A stretch of DNA of 64,000 nucleotides from CBDCGV01 sp965216955 (GTDB lineage: Bacteria > Bacteroidota > Bacteroidia > Chitinophagales > JADIYW01), in the NCBI GenBank assembly GCA_965216955.1, contig CBDCGV010000017.1, forward strand, positions 271,339 through 335,338, read 5' to 3'. A program made the position numbers and the translations under genes. Positions 1-9,397 of this stretch are shown here, piece after piece; position 1 is the stretch's first letter, and the number at the start of each line of letters is the position of its first letter. Under the pieces are notes generated by a model. It made no database searches. It was given only the letters and a program-made list of their open reading frames with translations, and was not told the origin of the DNA.

Positions 1-54
1 CAATAATTAGTATTTTGGGACTCCAAAAATTTTTTAAAAAATTTCTGAAACAAT

Positions 55-2640
55 ATGCCTAAAAATTTTTCAATAGAAACACTATGGAGTGAAGTCAATT
101 TCAAACCAAATGAAGCACAAGAAAAAGCTATTAGACATATTGATGGAGCACTCTATTTAACTGCTGGACCAGGCTCAGGAAAAACAAGAGTTTTGTTGTG
201 GAGAACACTTAATTTAATTGTATTTCACAATATTAACCCCAATGAGATATTACTAACCACATTTACTGAAAAAGCTGCTCACCAGTTAAAGGAAGGTTTA
301 CAATCATTATTGGGGTTAGCCAGCAACTATACAGGAAAGCAATATGATTTAGCAAGCATGTATATAGGTACTGTTCATTCTGCCTGTAATAGAATAATTG
401 GAGATAGGAGATTTTATGAAAATAGAGAAAGGAGCAAACCTGTAAAAACAATTGACCAATTAGAACAGTATTTTTTTGTAAAAAGACATTCTATTTGGAA
501 TAGATTGTTGGAAGCAGGAGATATTGATACAATTGAAATCAATGCTTTCTTTCAAAAGAAAGAGCCAAAGTATCCTAATAAACACAAGGCAGTAATGGAG
601 TGTATTGCTCTATTTAACAGGTTTTCTGAAGAAAGATTAAACATAGAAGAAGCTCTTTCTAAAACTGATGAAAGTGATGGACTTTATGCAATACTAAATA
701 TGTATAATGAGTACAGAGTTATACTAAATGAAGATGAGATAATTGATAAATGTGATTTATCTCTTATTCAAGATAAAGCATTACAAGCCATAGAATCATA
801 TCAAGGTGCTTCAAAAACATTTAAGTATATAATAGTTGATGAGTACCAAGACACCAATAGTATTCAAGAACAACTTTACTTTGCTTTAGCAGGGAATAAG
901 AATATCTGTGTTGTTGGAGATGATGACCAAGCACTCTATAGGTTTAGAGGAAGTACAGTTGAGAATTTTGTAGAATTTCCTATAAGAGTAAAAAGCAATT
1001 TAGGTATTGAAACAACAAAGATTCCACTTTCAATTAATTATAGGTCAAAGGAAAAGATAGTAGATTTTTATACCAATTTTATTGAACAAGAAGACTGGAC
1101 CAAGGATGGAGATGTTAATAGCCAATATAGGGTTCATGATAAGGGAATAGTTGCACACTCCAATGACAGTAGAGTTTCTGTAATTTCAGTTGAAAATAAT
1201 TGGATTGAACAGACAGCTCAGTTTTGTAGTAGATTAATTAATGATGGTGTTGTCAATGATGCTAATCAAATTGCATTTCTCTTTCCTTCATTAGGAGGTT
1301 CAGATGCTCAAAATACCATTCTTGCATTAAGAGAAGCAGGGTTAAATGTTTATGCACCAAGAGCTGGCAGATTTTTGGAAGGGCAAGAAGCTACTGAAAT
1401 GTTTGGTGTTTTTGCTAATGTTTTTGGATTGCCTGATTTCTCAGAAATATCAGGTTTTGAATTTGACCAATATAAAACTTGGATAAGAGAGGCAGAAGAG
1501 GAAGGTAAAATAATTGTTGATAATGATAGAGACCTAAAAAGATTTGTTGACAATAAAAGAGTGGAGTTAGAGAGAGTTGAAAAGGATTATGATTCACTTA
1601 TTAGAGTTATTGATAGAAATGGATGGGATTTAAACCAAGAGTTTGATATGAACCTCATGAGAAGGAAAATGGCAGAAGCCAATAATCTTTCAGAGGGAGC
1701 AAGAAGAGCAATTTTAAGTCCTTATTTAGCAAGAATTGTAAATGAGAGGATTAAAGATGAAAACCAAATACCTTTTAAACTCTCACAAATAATAAATAGA
1801 GCAACATCATTGGATTGGAGCATTCTTGATTTGTTTTATCAGTTGACAGGCTTTAGTCACTTTAAAAACTACTTTGACTTAGCACAGAATGAAGGAAATG
1901 AAGCCCCTATCTGTAACCTCTCTAAAATCACTGAGTATTTATCAAAATACATGGAACTCTATTCTTCAATTCTTTCTGCATCCTTTATGAAAGATGAAGG
2001 TTTTGTGAGGTTATTCTTTTCCTCATATCTATATACAATTTTTAGGTTAGGAGAGTCAGAATATGAAAATGAAGAAGACCCATTTCCAAAAGGAAATATT
2101 CAAGTTCTTACAATTCATCAATCTAAAGGATTGGAATTTCCAGTAGTATTTATGTATCCTAAGAGAAGAGAGTTTAAGGAAGCAGACTTAAAGGAAAGGG
2201 TGATAAGAAGTTTGAAAGAAATTGATGGAGAACCATTAGATAAAATAGGCAGATTTGATTTAATGAGGATACTATATGTAGGATTATCCAGAGCTGAAAA
2301 ACTGCTAATACTTCCAAAGTTAACTCCAATTAAATCTAAAAAAGGAAGATGTACCATCTCCTACATCAATAATACATTAACAGCAGTGGATGCAAGTGAT
2401 ATGCAACTTTTTGACAGTAATATTTTACAAATTGATGAAGCCAAAGAATCTGCCTTAAGTAAACCATACTCTTACACAGCAGATTATTTAGCTTATGATA
2501 GATGCCCAAGACAATACATGATTTTTAGAAAGTATGGATTTATTCCTTCAAGAAGTCAGACTATGTTTTTTGGCTCATTGGTCCATAATACCATTGAAGA
2601 TTTACATGAATATTTAATTTCTAAAAGAGAGCAGTCATGA
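55..2640 (+). CDS. UvrD/AddA-like SF1 DNA helicase with the start of a nuclease domain
   Basis: An 861-aa superfamily 1A ATP-dependent DNA helicase. Visible motifs in order: Walker A GPGSGKT (38-44), Walker B DEYQD (about 264), GDDDQALYRFRGS, NYRSKEKI, the TIHQSKGLEFP motif V region and YVGLSRAEKL motif VI (about 740). The last 60 residues leave the helicase fold and contain YDRCPRQY with Cys817 followed by FGSLVHNTIEDLHE. This is how the RecB/AddB-type PD-(D/E)XK domain begins, and the Cys is the usual first ligand of its iron-sulphur cluster. The remainder of that domain is in the next gene, which overlaps by 4 nt (ATGA). First gene of a + strand operon with a type III restriction system. 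Role inferred: unwinding and degrading foreign or broken DNA. No CGN arginine codons are used. Confidence 0.93.
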   Translation: MPKNFSIETLWSEVNFKPNEAQEKAIRHIDGALYLTAGPGSGKTRVLLWRTLNLIVFHNINPNEILLTTFTEKAAHQLKEGLQSLLGLASNYTGKQYDLASMYIGTVHSACNRIIGDRRFYENRERSKPVKTIDQLEQYFFVKRHSIWNRLLEAGDIDTIEINAFFQKKEPKYPNKHKAVMECIALFNRFSEERLNIEEALSKTDESDGLYAILNMYNEYRVILNEDEIIDKCDLSLIQDKALQAIESYQGASKTFKYIIVDEYQDTNSIQEQLYFALAGNKNICVVGDDDQALYRFRGSTVENFVEFPIRVKSNLGIETTKIPLSINYRSKEKIVDFYTNFIEQEDWTKDGDVNSQYRVHDKGIVAHSNDSRVSVISVENNWIEQTAQFCSRLINDGVVNDANQIAFLFPSLGGSDAQNTILALREAGLNVYAPRAGRFLEGQEATEMFGVFANVFGLPDFSEISGFEFDQYKTWIREAEEEGKIIVDNDRDLKRFVDNKRVELERVEKDYDSLIRVIDRNGWDLNQEFDMNLMRRKMAEANNLSEGARRAILSPYLARIVNERIKDENQIPFKLSQIINRATSLDWSILDLFYQLTGFSHFKNYFDLAQNEGNEAPICNLSKITEYLSKYMELYSSILSASFMKDEGFVRLFFSSYLYTIFRLGESEYENEEDPFPKGNIQVLTIHQSKGLEFPVVFMYPKRREFKEADLKERVIRSLKEIDGEPLDKIGRFDLMRILYVGLSRAEKLLILPKLTPIKSKKGRCTISYINNTLTAVDASDMQLFDSNILQIDEAKESALSKPYSYTADYLAYDRCPRQYMIFRKYGFIPSRSQTMFFGSLVHNTIEDLHEYLISKREQS

Positions 2641-3527
2641 GGGAGCAAGACAAACTAATAAGAAAGGATAAAGCAAGACTTAAAGAGCTTCAATATCTCA
2701 TTGAGATGGAAGAATGGATTGAAGACCATTACAATACCAATTATGAGAGAATGAGACTTGAAGGAGGTCATGCACTTTCACCAGAGATTAAGAGAACAGG
2801 ATTGTGGCAGATAATAATGTACTTTAGAAAAATGAGAGAAGTAGCTGAAACAGTTACAGAAACAGAAGTAAAGTTGACATTGCCTGAGCAAGTATCTCCT
2901 AAGGGAAACAAATTCACAATTGAAGGTGTGGTTGATATCATAAGAGAGAAAAACTCAACTACCATGTATGATATTAAAACCCATGATGCAGACTATGTAA
3001 AAGCTAACAAGGATGATTACTTGGACCAATTAAATGTCTATACTCATATATGGCAAAATCTTAGAAATGAAAGGTTAGATGGTACAGCTATTATTGCTAC
3101 ACAGTTTCCAAGAACTTTAAAGAAAGCCATTGATGCTGATGATGAAGATAGGTTGGAAAGAGAAATGGATAAGTGGGACCCAGTAATTCCAATTCCTTTT
3201 TCACAACAAAAGGTGGAGGACACAATTAATAAGTTTGCTTGTGTAGTAGATAAAATAGAAAATAGAGAGTTTCAACCACCAAGTTTGGCTGAGCTACAAG
3301 AAAGAATTAAGGGCACTAAACAAAGATTTGCAACAAGAGTATGTAGAAACTGTGATGCAAGATTTTCATGTGAAGCATACAGAGAATATGCTCAAGTAAC
3401 AAATTCTTTTAGTGGAGGATTTGCTGAGTACATAGGAGACTTAGGCAATTCTGATGAAGTAGAGAATACCACTAATACCAATGCATTTATTACCCCACCA
3501 CCTACCAATATAGATGACTATATCTAA
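2637..3527 (+). CDS. RecB/Cas4-like PD-(D/E)XK nuclease, partner of the helicase
   Basis: A 296-aa protein holding the catalytic part of a RecB-family nuclease. GVVDII (Asp near 100) and YDIKTH (Asp-x-Lys near 112-114) form the PD-(D/E)XK centre, DQLNVY near 130 is motif QxxxY, and Cys236, Cys239 and Cys245 form a C-x2-C-x5-C cluster. The fourth cysteine expected for a 4Fe-4S cluster is in the C-terminus of the preceding helicase. The start ATG overlaps the helicase stop (ATGA), which suggests translational coupling. An in-frame TAA at 2622 blocks any long upstream extension. Probably acts only in complex with the helicase. The split could also be an old frameshift of a once single-chain enzyme. 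Confidence 0.88.
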   Translation: MREQDKLIRKDKARLKELQYLIEMEEWIEDHYNTNYERMRLEGGHALSPEIKRTGLWQIIMYFRKMREVAETVTETEVKLTLPEQVSPKGNKFTIEGVVDIIREKNSTTMYDIKTHDADYVKANKDDYLDQLNVYTHIWQNLRNERLDGTAIIATQFPRTLKKAIDADDEDRLEREMDKWDPVIPIPFSQQKVEDTINKFACVVDKIENREFQPPSLAELQERIKGTKQRFATRVCRNCDARFSCEAYREYAQVTNSFSGGFAEYIGDLGNSDEVENTTNTNAFITPPPTNIDDYI

Positions 3528-3545
3528 ATAAAGAACAAAAGAACA

Positions 3546-5435
3546 ATGGCAGAAGAATTTAAACCACAATATACTTATACAGATGACAGATTAAATGAAT
3601 TAAAATCCATTTTTCCAGAAGCTTTTGAAGATGGAGTATTTAATGTAAATACTCTAAAAGAATTGATTGGAGAATTTAGTACAGACAATAATACAAAGGA
3701 ACATTTTGGTTTAAACTGGGTAGGTAAGCAAGATGCAAGGAGAATAGCTGCCAAACCTCCTACTGGAACATTAAGACCTTGTATTGGAGAAGGAGTAAAT
3801 GAAAATAACACAGAAAATATTTTCATTGAGGGAGAAAACTTAGAAGTGCTAAAGATTCTAAGAAAGTCATACATGGGGAAAATAAAGATGATATATATTG
3901 ACCCTCCTTATAATACTGGAAAAGATTTTATTTATAAAGATGATTTTGGAGATAGTACAGAAGAATATTTGAGAAAAACAGGAGAAAAGTCTGATGAAGG
4001 ATTGTTGGTTTCTAACCCTAAAACATCTGGAAAGTACCATGCCAATTGGTTGTCCTTCATGTATCCAAGATTGAGAATAGCAAAGGATTTACTTAAAGAA
4101 GATGGAGTTATTTTTATATCTATTGATCATCATGAAATTGATAATCTAAAAAAAGTTTGTGATGAGATTTTTGGAGAGGAAAACTTTATCTCAAGTATTA
4201 GTGTAATAAATAATTTTAAAGGAAGAAGTGATGACAAATATATTGCTACAGCAAATGAATTTCTCTTATTTTATCAGAAGGGTAATTTCACAACCAATGG
4301 GATACCAATACCTGAGGAATATAAAGATGACTATAAATTAGAGGATAATGGCAGAAAATATAGGCAAATTGGACTAAGAAAGAGAGGTGATAGTGCTAAG
4401 AAGGAAGACAGACCTAATATGTTTTTCCCTATCTATTATAATGCCACTGAAAATAAGCTTTCATTAGACAAAGAGTCAGAAGAAGATATAGAAATTATTC
4501 CAAAATTATCAGATGGAACATTAGGTAGGTGGAGATGGGGAAAGAATTCAGTAAAAGATAGAATAGAGGAATTAGAAGTTAAATATATCTCCAAAAGAGA
4601 TGAATTTGATGTTTTTCAAAAAGATTATCTTACTGATTTAGATGGGAATATTAAAAGTGTCAAACCTAAATCTTTTTGGCTTGGACCTGAGTTTTCTACT
4701 GAAGCAGGAACATTAGAGTATAAGAGACTTTTTAATGGTAAAGCATTTGAAAACCCTAAGCCTTTAGGCTTAATATTGAACTGTATTTATCAATCAATTA
4801 CTTCAAATAATGATATAATTTTAGATTTTTTTAGTGGTAGTGGCACTACTGGACAATGTGTTTTTGAATACAATAAAATTACTGAGAAAGATACCAAGTT
4901 TATATTAGTTCAATTACCATTTGAAATTGATAATAAGCATAGTGCATTTAAAAAAGGTTACAGGAAAATTTCTGAGATTTCAATTGATAGATTAAAACTA
5001 AGTATTGAGAATTATAATTATACTCAGGGCTTTAAGGTTTATAAACAAGATGCAAGCAATATCTATAAATGGAATGAATTTACTTCTCAACAAGATGGTG
5101 CTCTACCTGATTTATTTAGCAGATTAGAATTAGCATATAAAAACCCTTTACAAGATGGAGTTACCACCCAAGATTTTATAACAGAGGTAATACTTCAAGA
5201 GGGTTTCCCATTAACAGCTCAACAAGAAGAAGTTATTAGTGGCATCTTCAAAATTACACATGAATGGGTTCCATATACCTTATATGCTACAATGATATAC
5301 AATTTCAAGGATACTGATTTTAGTCAATTAGAATTGCAGGAAACTGACCACTTTGTTTGCTTGGATAAAGCATTTCAAGGAAATGATGCACTAAAACATC
5401 AATTAGATAATCAATGTAAATTATTCACCATTTAG
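3546..5435 (+). CDS. mod: Type III restriction-modification DNA methyltransferase (Mod)
   Basis: A 629-aa beta-class DNA amino-methyltransferase. The catalytic motif DPPYNTG (from residue 119) comes before the AdoMet-binding motif FFSGSGTTG (near 429), the order seen in type III Mod subunits. Between them lies a long variable stretch that should be the target-recognition domain. Mod proteins methylate adenine on one strand of a short asymmetric site and direct the Res subunit. The gene starts 18 nt after the nuclease and is followed 3 nt later by res. The recognition sequence cannot be read from the protein. Confidence 0.95.
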   Translation: MAEEFKPQYTYTDDRLNELKSIFPEAFEDGVFNVNTLKELIGEFSTDNNTKEHFGLNWVGKQDARRIAAKPPTGTLRPCIGEGVNENNTENIFIEGENLEVLKILRKSYMGKIKMIYIDPPYNTGKDFIYKDDFGDSTEEYLRKTGEKSDEGLLVSNPKTSGKYHANWLSFMYPRLRIAKDLLKEDGVIFISIDHHEIDNLKKVCDEIFGEENFISSISVINNFKGRSDDKYIATANEFLLFYQKGNFTTNGIPIPEEYKDDYKLEDNGRKYRQIGLRKRGDSAKKEDRPNMFFPIYYNATENKLSLDKESEEDIEIIPKLSDGTLGRWRWGKNSVKDRIEELEVKYISKRDEFDVFQKDYLTDLDGNIKSVKPKSFWLGPEFSTEAGTLEYKRLFNGKAFENPKPLGLILNCIYQSITSNNDIILDFFSGSGTTGQCVFEYNKITEKDTKFILVQLPFEIDNKHSAFKKGYRKISEISIDRLKLSIENYNYTQGFKVYKQDASNIYKWNEFTSQQDGALPDLFSRLELAYKNPLQDGVTTQDFITEVILQEGFPLTAQQEEVISGIFKITHEWVPYTLYATMIYNFKDTDFSQLELQETDHFVCLDKAFQGNDALKHQLDNQCKLFTI

Positions 5436-5438
5436 GCT

Positions 5439-8400
5439 ATGAAATTAAAATTCAATCCAAACCAAGAATTTCAATTAAAAGCCATTAAAAATGTAGTGGA
5501 CCTATTTGATGGAATTGGTGAATATCATGTAAAGTTCTCTATTAATTCAGAGATAACTCCTAACCTTCCTGTAGATGAAGATTTAGATGAAGATTTTTTA
5601 TTGGAGAATCTACAGTATGTACAGGAAGAGTTTGATATGGAGATGGATGCAAGAGATACTCCCACTATGAAAATTGGTACATCTAACTCTTTGGAACAAG
5701 AAAGAGGAATGATGTTAGAAGGTGTAAGTAATGATACTTATGAATATCCAAGCTTTTCTATTGAAATGGAAACAGGAACAGGTAAAACTTATGTTTACCT
5801 AAGAACTATTTATGAATTGAGTCAAAAATATGGATTCAGTAAGTATATAATAGTAGTTCCATCCATAGCAATATTTGAAGGTGTAAAGAAAAGTTGGGAG
5901 AATACAAAGGACCATTTTAAAGGGTTGTATGGTAATGACTTCTTTGCTTTGAGACCATATGATTCAAGTAGGATTCAAGAAGTAAAAACTTTTGCTACAG
6001 CAAAAAATGTGGAGGTATTGCTTATTACTTTGGCAGCCTTTAACTCAGTTGGCAATAACCTATATAAGCCAACTGATAAATTGCCAGGAGAGTTCTTGCC
6101 ATATGAGTATATTCAAAAAACAAGACCAATTGTGATTTTGGATGAGCCACAAAATATGACTTCTCCTAAATCAAAAGATGCCATTAGAACTCTTAAACCA
6201 TTATTCTCTATTAGGTATTCAGCTACTCATAAAGACACTCCTAATTTGGTTTATAGGTTAACACCAGTGGAGGCATTTAGAAGGAACTTGGTAAAGAGGA
6301 TTCAGGTAGTTGGAGTGGAGCAAAAAGAGTTGGGAGGAAAGATTCCTATTTCATTGAAAAAAGTGAGTGGTACAGGAAAGTCTGCTAAGGCAACTTTAGC
6401 TACTTACACAGAGAAAAATGGAATTCAGAAAATTGAAGAGGTAATAGTGAAAACAGGTGATCCTTTGTTTGACAAAACTCATTTAGATGAGCATAGAGGC
6501 TTAGTTGTAGAAAATATTGGCTCAGGAAAGGGAGTAGAGTCTGTTGAGTTCAAAGATGGAACCAAACTTACCATGTTAGGTGGAGATGGTATTTCAAGAC
6601 CTGAAATTTTCAGATACCAAATCAAAGAAACAATTGCTCAACATATTGCTCATCAAATTAGAGTTCAAAAAAATGGAGTCAAAGTACTTACCTTGTTTTT
6701 TATTGATAAAGTTTCTAACTATTTGGGAGATGGAATAAATGAAGGATTAATCAAGAAAATTTTCAATGAAGAATTTAAGATACAAAGAGATAGTTTAGAG
6801 TTATTCAAAGGTGTAAACCCTGAAGATGTTCAAGCTTCCTATTTTGCCAGTTATAGGAAAAAGCCTAAAGGTGAAAAAGAGCAGACTATTTATTTAGATG
6901 TTGCTGCAACAAATGCCAAACAAAGAAAGGCAGAGAAAGAACAATTTGAACTTATCATGAAGAAAAAGGAAGAGTTACTTTCCTTTGATGAGCAAGTGTG
7001 TTTCATTTTTGCTCACTCAGCTTTAAAAGAGGGGTGGGATAATCCTAATGTGTTTCAAATTTGCACATTAAATCAAACTGTATCAGTTTCAAAAAAGAGG
7101 CAAGAAATTGGTAGAGGACTTAGGTTAGCAGTCAATCAGAATGGGGAAAGATTACATGATGACCAGATTAATATTTTAACAGTAGTAGCAAATGAGAGTT
7201 ATGAATCTTTTGCCAATACTTTACAACAGGAATATATTGACCAAGAAGGTGATGCACCACCTAAACCTAAACCAAAAAGAGCACCTGCAAATAGACAAGA
7301 TAAGTTCTTTAACAGTAATGAGTTTAAAGACTTTTGGAAGAAACTTACTTTAAAGTCTAAATACTCCATTAAGATTGACTCTGAACAACTTCTATCTGAA
7401 ATAAAGGAAAAGTTTAAAGACAAAAAGAACAACTCTTTTCCTGTTCCTAAAGTAGTAATTAGTAAAGGTAATTTTGTTATTACCACATTCACCTTTAGAA
7501 TTAAATCTTTTGAAGAAGAAGGTAAAGCAATAATTAGTATTGTAAAAGAAGATACAAGAGGTAATAGAAATAATTTAGGAGGAGATTTGTTTGATGGGGG
7601 GCTACCTATTAATGAAGGAGATGATTTAGAGAGAATTTTAAAAGAATCTAAACTAAGAGGATTTAAAGTAAACTCAATTGAACCTAACAAGTCAAATCCT
7701 GATATTGAATTTAAGAATGGATTCAAGGTTTCCAAATTTAGACCTGAGACTTATACAGTAAGTGATAATAAAGATGTAAAATCAAGAGATTCTCAAGCAG
7801 GGATGAAGCAATTTCCAGTTTTCAATATAGTAGATAAATTAGAGCAAGCCACTTCTTTAACAAAAGATACTTGTTTTAAAATCCTAAAGGCTGTTCCTCA
7901 TGAAGAACAAAATAAGTTGTTTAGGAATCCAGAAGGCTTTTGTAATAAGTTAATTGAAATAACAAAAAATGCACTTGCTATTCATGTTGCAGAGAATGTA
8001 GAGTTTGAGGTAGCAGAAGAGAACATGGGATATGATGTAGAAGAACTATTTCCAAAGAAGGTTCAGTATGTTCAGACTGAAATAGTAGATTCTCCTAAAC
8101 ATGGATTGTATGATAGAACACAAAAGGATTCTGAGATAGAACATAATTTCATAAGTAGCAAATTAGAGTATGAAGATGAAGTGGTTTTCTTTTTTAAATT
8201 TCCATCAAAATATAGAATTGATTTCCCTAAAATAGTAGGCAACTATAATCCTGATTGGGGAATAATTAGAAAGGATAGTTCAGGGATAAAGGTCCAGTTA
8301 GTTAGGGAGACTAAAGGAACAGCAGATAAAGCTAAATTGAGATTTGTACATGAGATAAATAAAGTAACAGTAGCAGAGAAACATTTCTCAGCTCTTGGAA

Positions 8401-8483
8401 TTGACTATGATGTCATCAAAGGAGATGAACCATCTTGGTACATCAAAAAGAGTAGTAAGCCAAAAAGTGAGAAATTATTATAG
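5439..8483 (+). CDS. res: Type III restriction endonuclease subunit (Res)
   Basis: A 1014-aa SF2 translocase/nuclease. It has Walker A ETGTGKT (about 111-117), Walker B DEPQNM (about 235; the DEPQ form is typical of Res), the SATHKDTP motif III region, and a QEIGRGLRLA motif VI. A C-terminal endonuclease domain shows NPDWGI followed by ETKG (about 938-959), a PD-(D/E)XK site. Length fits intact Res proteins (900-1050 aa). With Mod it cleaves DNA having two unmodified head-to-head sites after ATP-driven sliding. No frameshift or damaged motif is seen, so the system looks active. Confidence 0.95.
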   Translation: MKLKFNPNQEFQLKAIKNVVDLFDGIGEYHVKFSINSEITPNLPVDEDLDEDFLLENLQYVQEEFDMEMDARDTPTMKIGTSNSLEQERGMMLEGVSNDTYEYPSFSIEMETGTGKTYVYLRTIYELSQKYGFSKYIIVVPSIAIFEGVKKSWENTKDHFKGLYGNDFFALRPYDSSRIQEVKTFATAKNVEVLLITLAAFNSVGNNLYKPTDKLPGEFLPYEYIQKTRPIVILDEPQNMTSPKSKDAIRTLKPLFSIRYSATHKDTPNLVYRLTPVEAFRRNLVKRIQVVGVEQKELGGKIPISLKKVSGTGKSAKATLATYTEKNGIQKIEEVIVKTGDPLFDKTHLDEHRGLVVENIGSGKGVESVEFKDGTKLTMLGGDGISRPEIFRYQIKETIAQHIAHQIRVQKNGVKVLTLFFIDKVSNYLGDGINEGLIKKIFNEEFKIQRDSLELFKGVNPEDVQASYFASYRKKPKGEKEQTIYLDVAATNAKQRKAEKEQFELIMKKKEELLSFDEQVCFIFAHSALKEGWDNPNVFQICTLNQTVSVSKKRQEIGRGLRLAVNQNGERLHDDQINILTVVANESYESFANTLQQEYIDQEGDAPPKPKPKRAPANRQDKFFNSNEFKDFWKKLTLKSKYSIKIDSEQLLSEIKEKFKDKKNNSFPVPKVVISKGNFVITTFTFRIKSFEEEGKAIISIVKEDTRGNRNNLGGDLFDGGLPINEGDDLERILKESKLRGFKVNSIEPNKSNPDIEFKNGFKVSKFRPETYTVSDNKDVKSRDSQAGMKQFPVFNIVDKLEQATSLTKDTCFKILKAVPHEEQNKLFRNPEGFCNKLIEITKNALAIHVAENVEFEVAEENMGYDVEELFPKKVQYVQTEIVDSPKHGLYDRTQKDSEIEHNFISSKLEYEDEVVFFFKFPSKYRIDFPKIVGNYNPDWGIIRKDSSGIKVQLVRETKGTADKAKLRFVHEINKVTVAEKHFSALGIDYDVIKGDEPSWYIKKSSKPKSEKLL

Positions 8484-8485
8484 AT

Positions 8486-9052
8486 ATGAAATTAGTTGTC
8501 TTAAAACCTCAAAAGGAAAATTCATTAAAAGGATTTATTGAATTTTGGAGTAAGCAGTATAGTTATCCTAAATATGAAGGATATTATCAAGAATGTATTG
8601 TCAAAAAAAATTACACTTGTGAAGATATTGAGAGATTATATATCTGGAAGAATGGGATGAAACTTAGTGGTCCTAAAGCAAATGGGCTTCAGAACAAGAT
8701 TATTAGTAAAGTAGAAGCAATAAATACTTTTAAGAAACAAAGAAAATTAGATGTTGAATCCTTTTTAGAAGAGTTTGAAAATGTAAGTTTTGTTTGGAAA
8801 ATGTTTCTACTTCATTGTATAAAGCCAAAAGTATATCCAATTTATGACCAACACATTCATAGAGCTTACAATTTTCTTCATGGAGATATGGATTTTATGA
8901 AAAGAAAACAACACAGCTTTTATTTTGATTTCTATTTACCTTTTATCAAAAAGGAAGATATAAAGGACTTAAGAAAATTGGATAAAGCTTTTTTTGCATT
9001 TGGACAGTTTTTAAATACAAGGACTTACAAAAGCTTGTTATTCAATGAATGA
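8486..9052 (+). CDS. Unknown protein, possibly HhH-GPD glycosylase-like
   Basis: A 188-aa protein I do not recognise with certainty. It begins 2 nt after res, so it belongs to the operon. A segment YPIYDQHIHRA (Asp near 120) followed by NFLHGD resembles the VDTHV.R segment that carries the catalytic Asp in HhH-GPD DNA glycosylases. It is preceded by an amphipathic helix with WKMFLLH. A clear helix-hairpin-helix with the catalytic Lys is not visible. The fold suggestion is therefore weak: the protein could be an immunity or accessory factor of the restriction system. No signal peptide or membrane segment. Confidence 0.6.
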   Translation: MKLVVLKPQKENSLKGFIEFWSKQYSYPKYEGYYQECIVKKNYTCEDIERLYIWKNGMKLSGPKANGLQNKIISKVEAINTFKKQRKLDVESFLEEFENVSFVWKMFLLHCIKPKVYPIYDQHIHRAYNFLHGDMDFMKRKQHSFYFDFYLPFIKKEDIKDLRKLDKAFFAFGQFLNTRTYKSLLFNE

Positions 9053-9362
9053 GATATCAGAAAGCACCAAGCTTATGCTGAGAAGTGAGGATATTGATAG
9101 TGCATGGGTGGGTTTAGAAATATGTAGGAATAAAAATCTTGATATTTCTTTGATGGCAGAAATAGAGTATTTTATGGAGATAAGAAATATGGTTGAATTT
9201 TGGTACTTTTCAAATCAAAAAGTCATTTCTAAAATTTCATTACTAAAAGTATTTAATAAGTTGAGTAATGTTAGTTATAACTATAAGGGTTTCTATCCCC
9301 CAGAAATTGTTATAAAATTAGATGGACTGAATATTGAATTTAGAAAACAAGTTAAATATTAA
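9045..9362 (+). CDS. Hypothetical protein, last gene of the defence-like operon
   Basis: A 105-aa protein without a recognised domain. It overlaps the previous gene by 8 nt, which supports translation from the same message. The sequence is mixed helical with a conserved-looking aromatic patch (EFWYFSN) and no cysteine pair, membrane segment or signal peptide. It ends 1 nt before a strong hairpin that closes the operon. Function unknown; a small partner of the preceding protein is the simplest guess. Confidence 0.6.
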   Translation: MNEISESTKLMLRSEDIDSAWVGLEICRNKNLDISLMAEIEYFMEIRNMVEFWYFSNQKVISKISLLKVFNKLSNVSYNYKGFYPPEIVIKLDGLNIEFRKQVKY

Positions 9363-9391
9363 CCCAACCCTCAAAGAAAATGAGGGCTGGG
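9363..9391. terminator. Hairpin between convergent operons
   Basis: An 11-bp stem with one mismatch (CCCAACCCTCA paired with TGAGGGCTGGG) and a 7-nt loop lies exactly between the + strand operon (stop at 9362) and the - strand DUF3871 gene (stop at 9398). It can serve both directions, although the T-tract is poor on the + strand. Confidence 0.65.
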
Positions 9392-9397
9392 ATACCA

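Noticed and set aside
1..60. Left att repeat of the element at the window start
   Set aside because: No match to the tRNA-Asn 3' end is visible in the first bases, and CG is absent right from position 1, so the element continues outside.
2600..2660. Programmed -1 frameshift joining helicase and nuclease
   Set aside because: The only run is TAAAAGAG, not a good heptameric slippery site, and the ATGA overlap explains translation by coupling. Kept only as an alternative.
7199..7735. 178-aa open frame antisense to res
   Set aside because: The forward frame is an intact Res protein with all motifs. The antisense product is a low-complexity Ser/Leu string; long shadow frames are expected in AT-rich, AGA-rich DNA.
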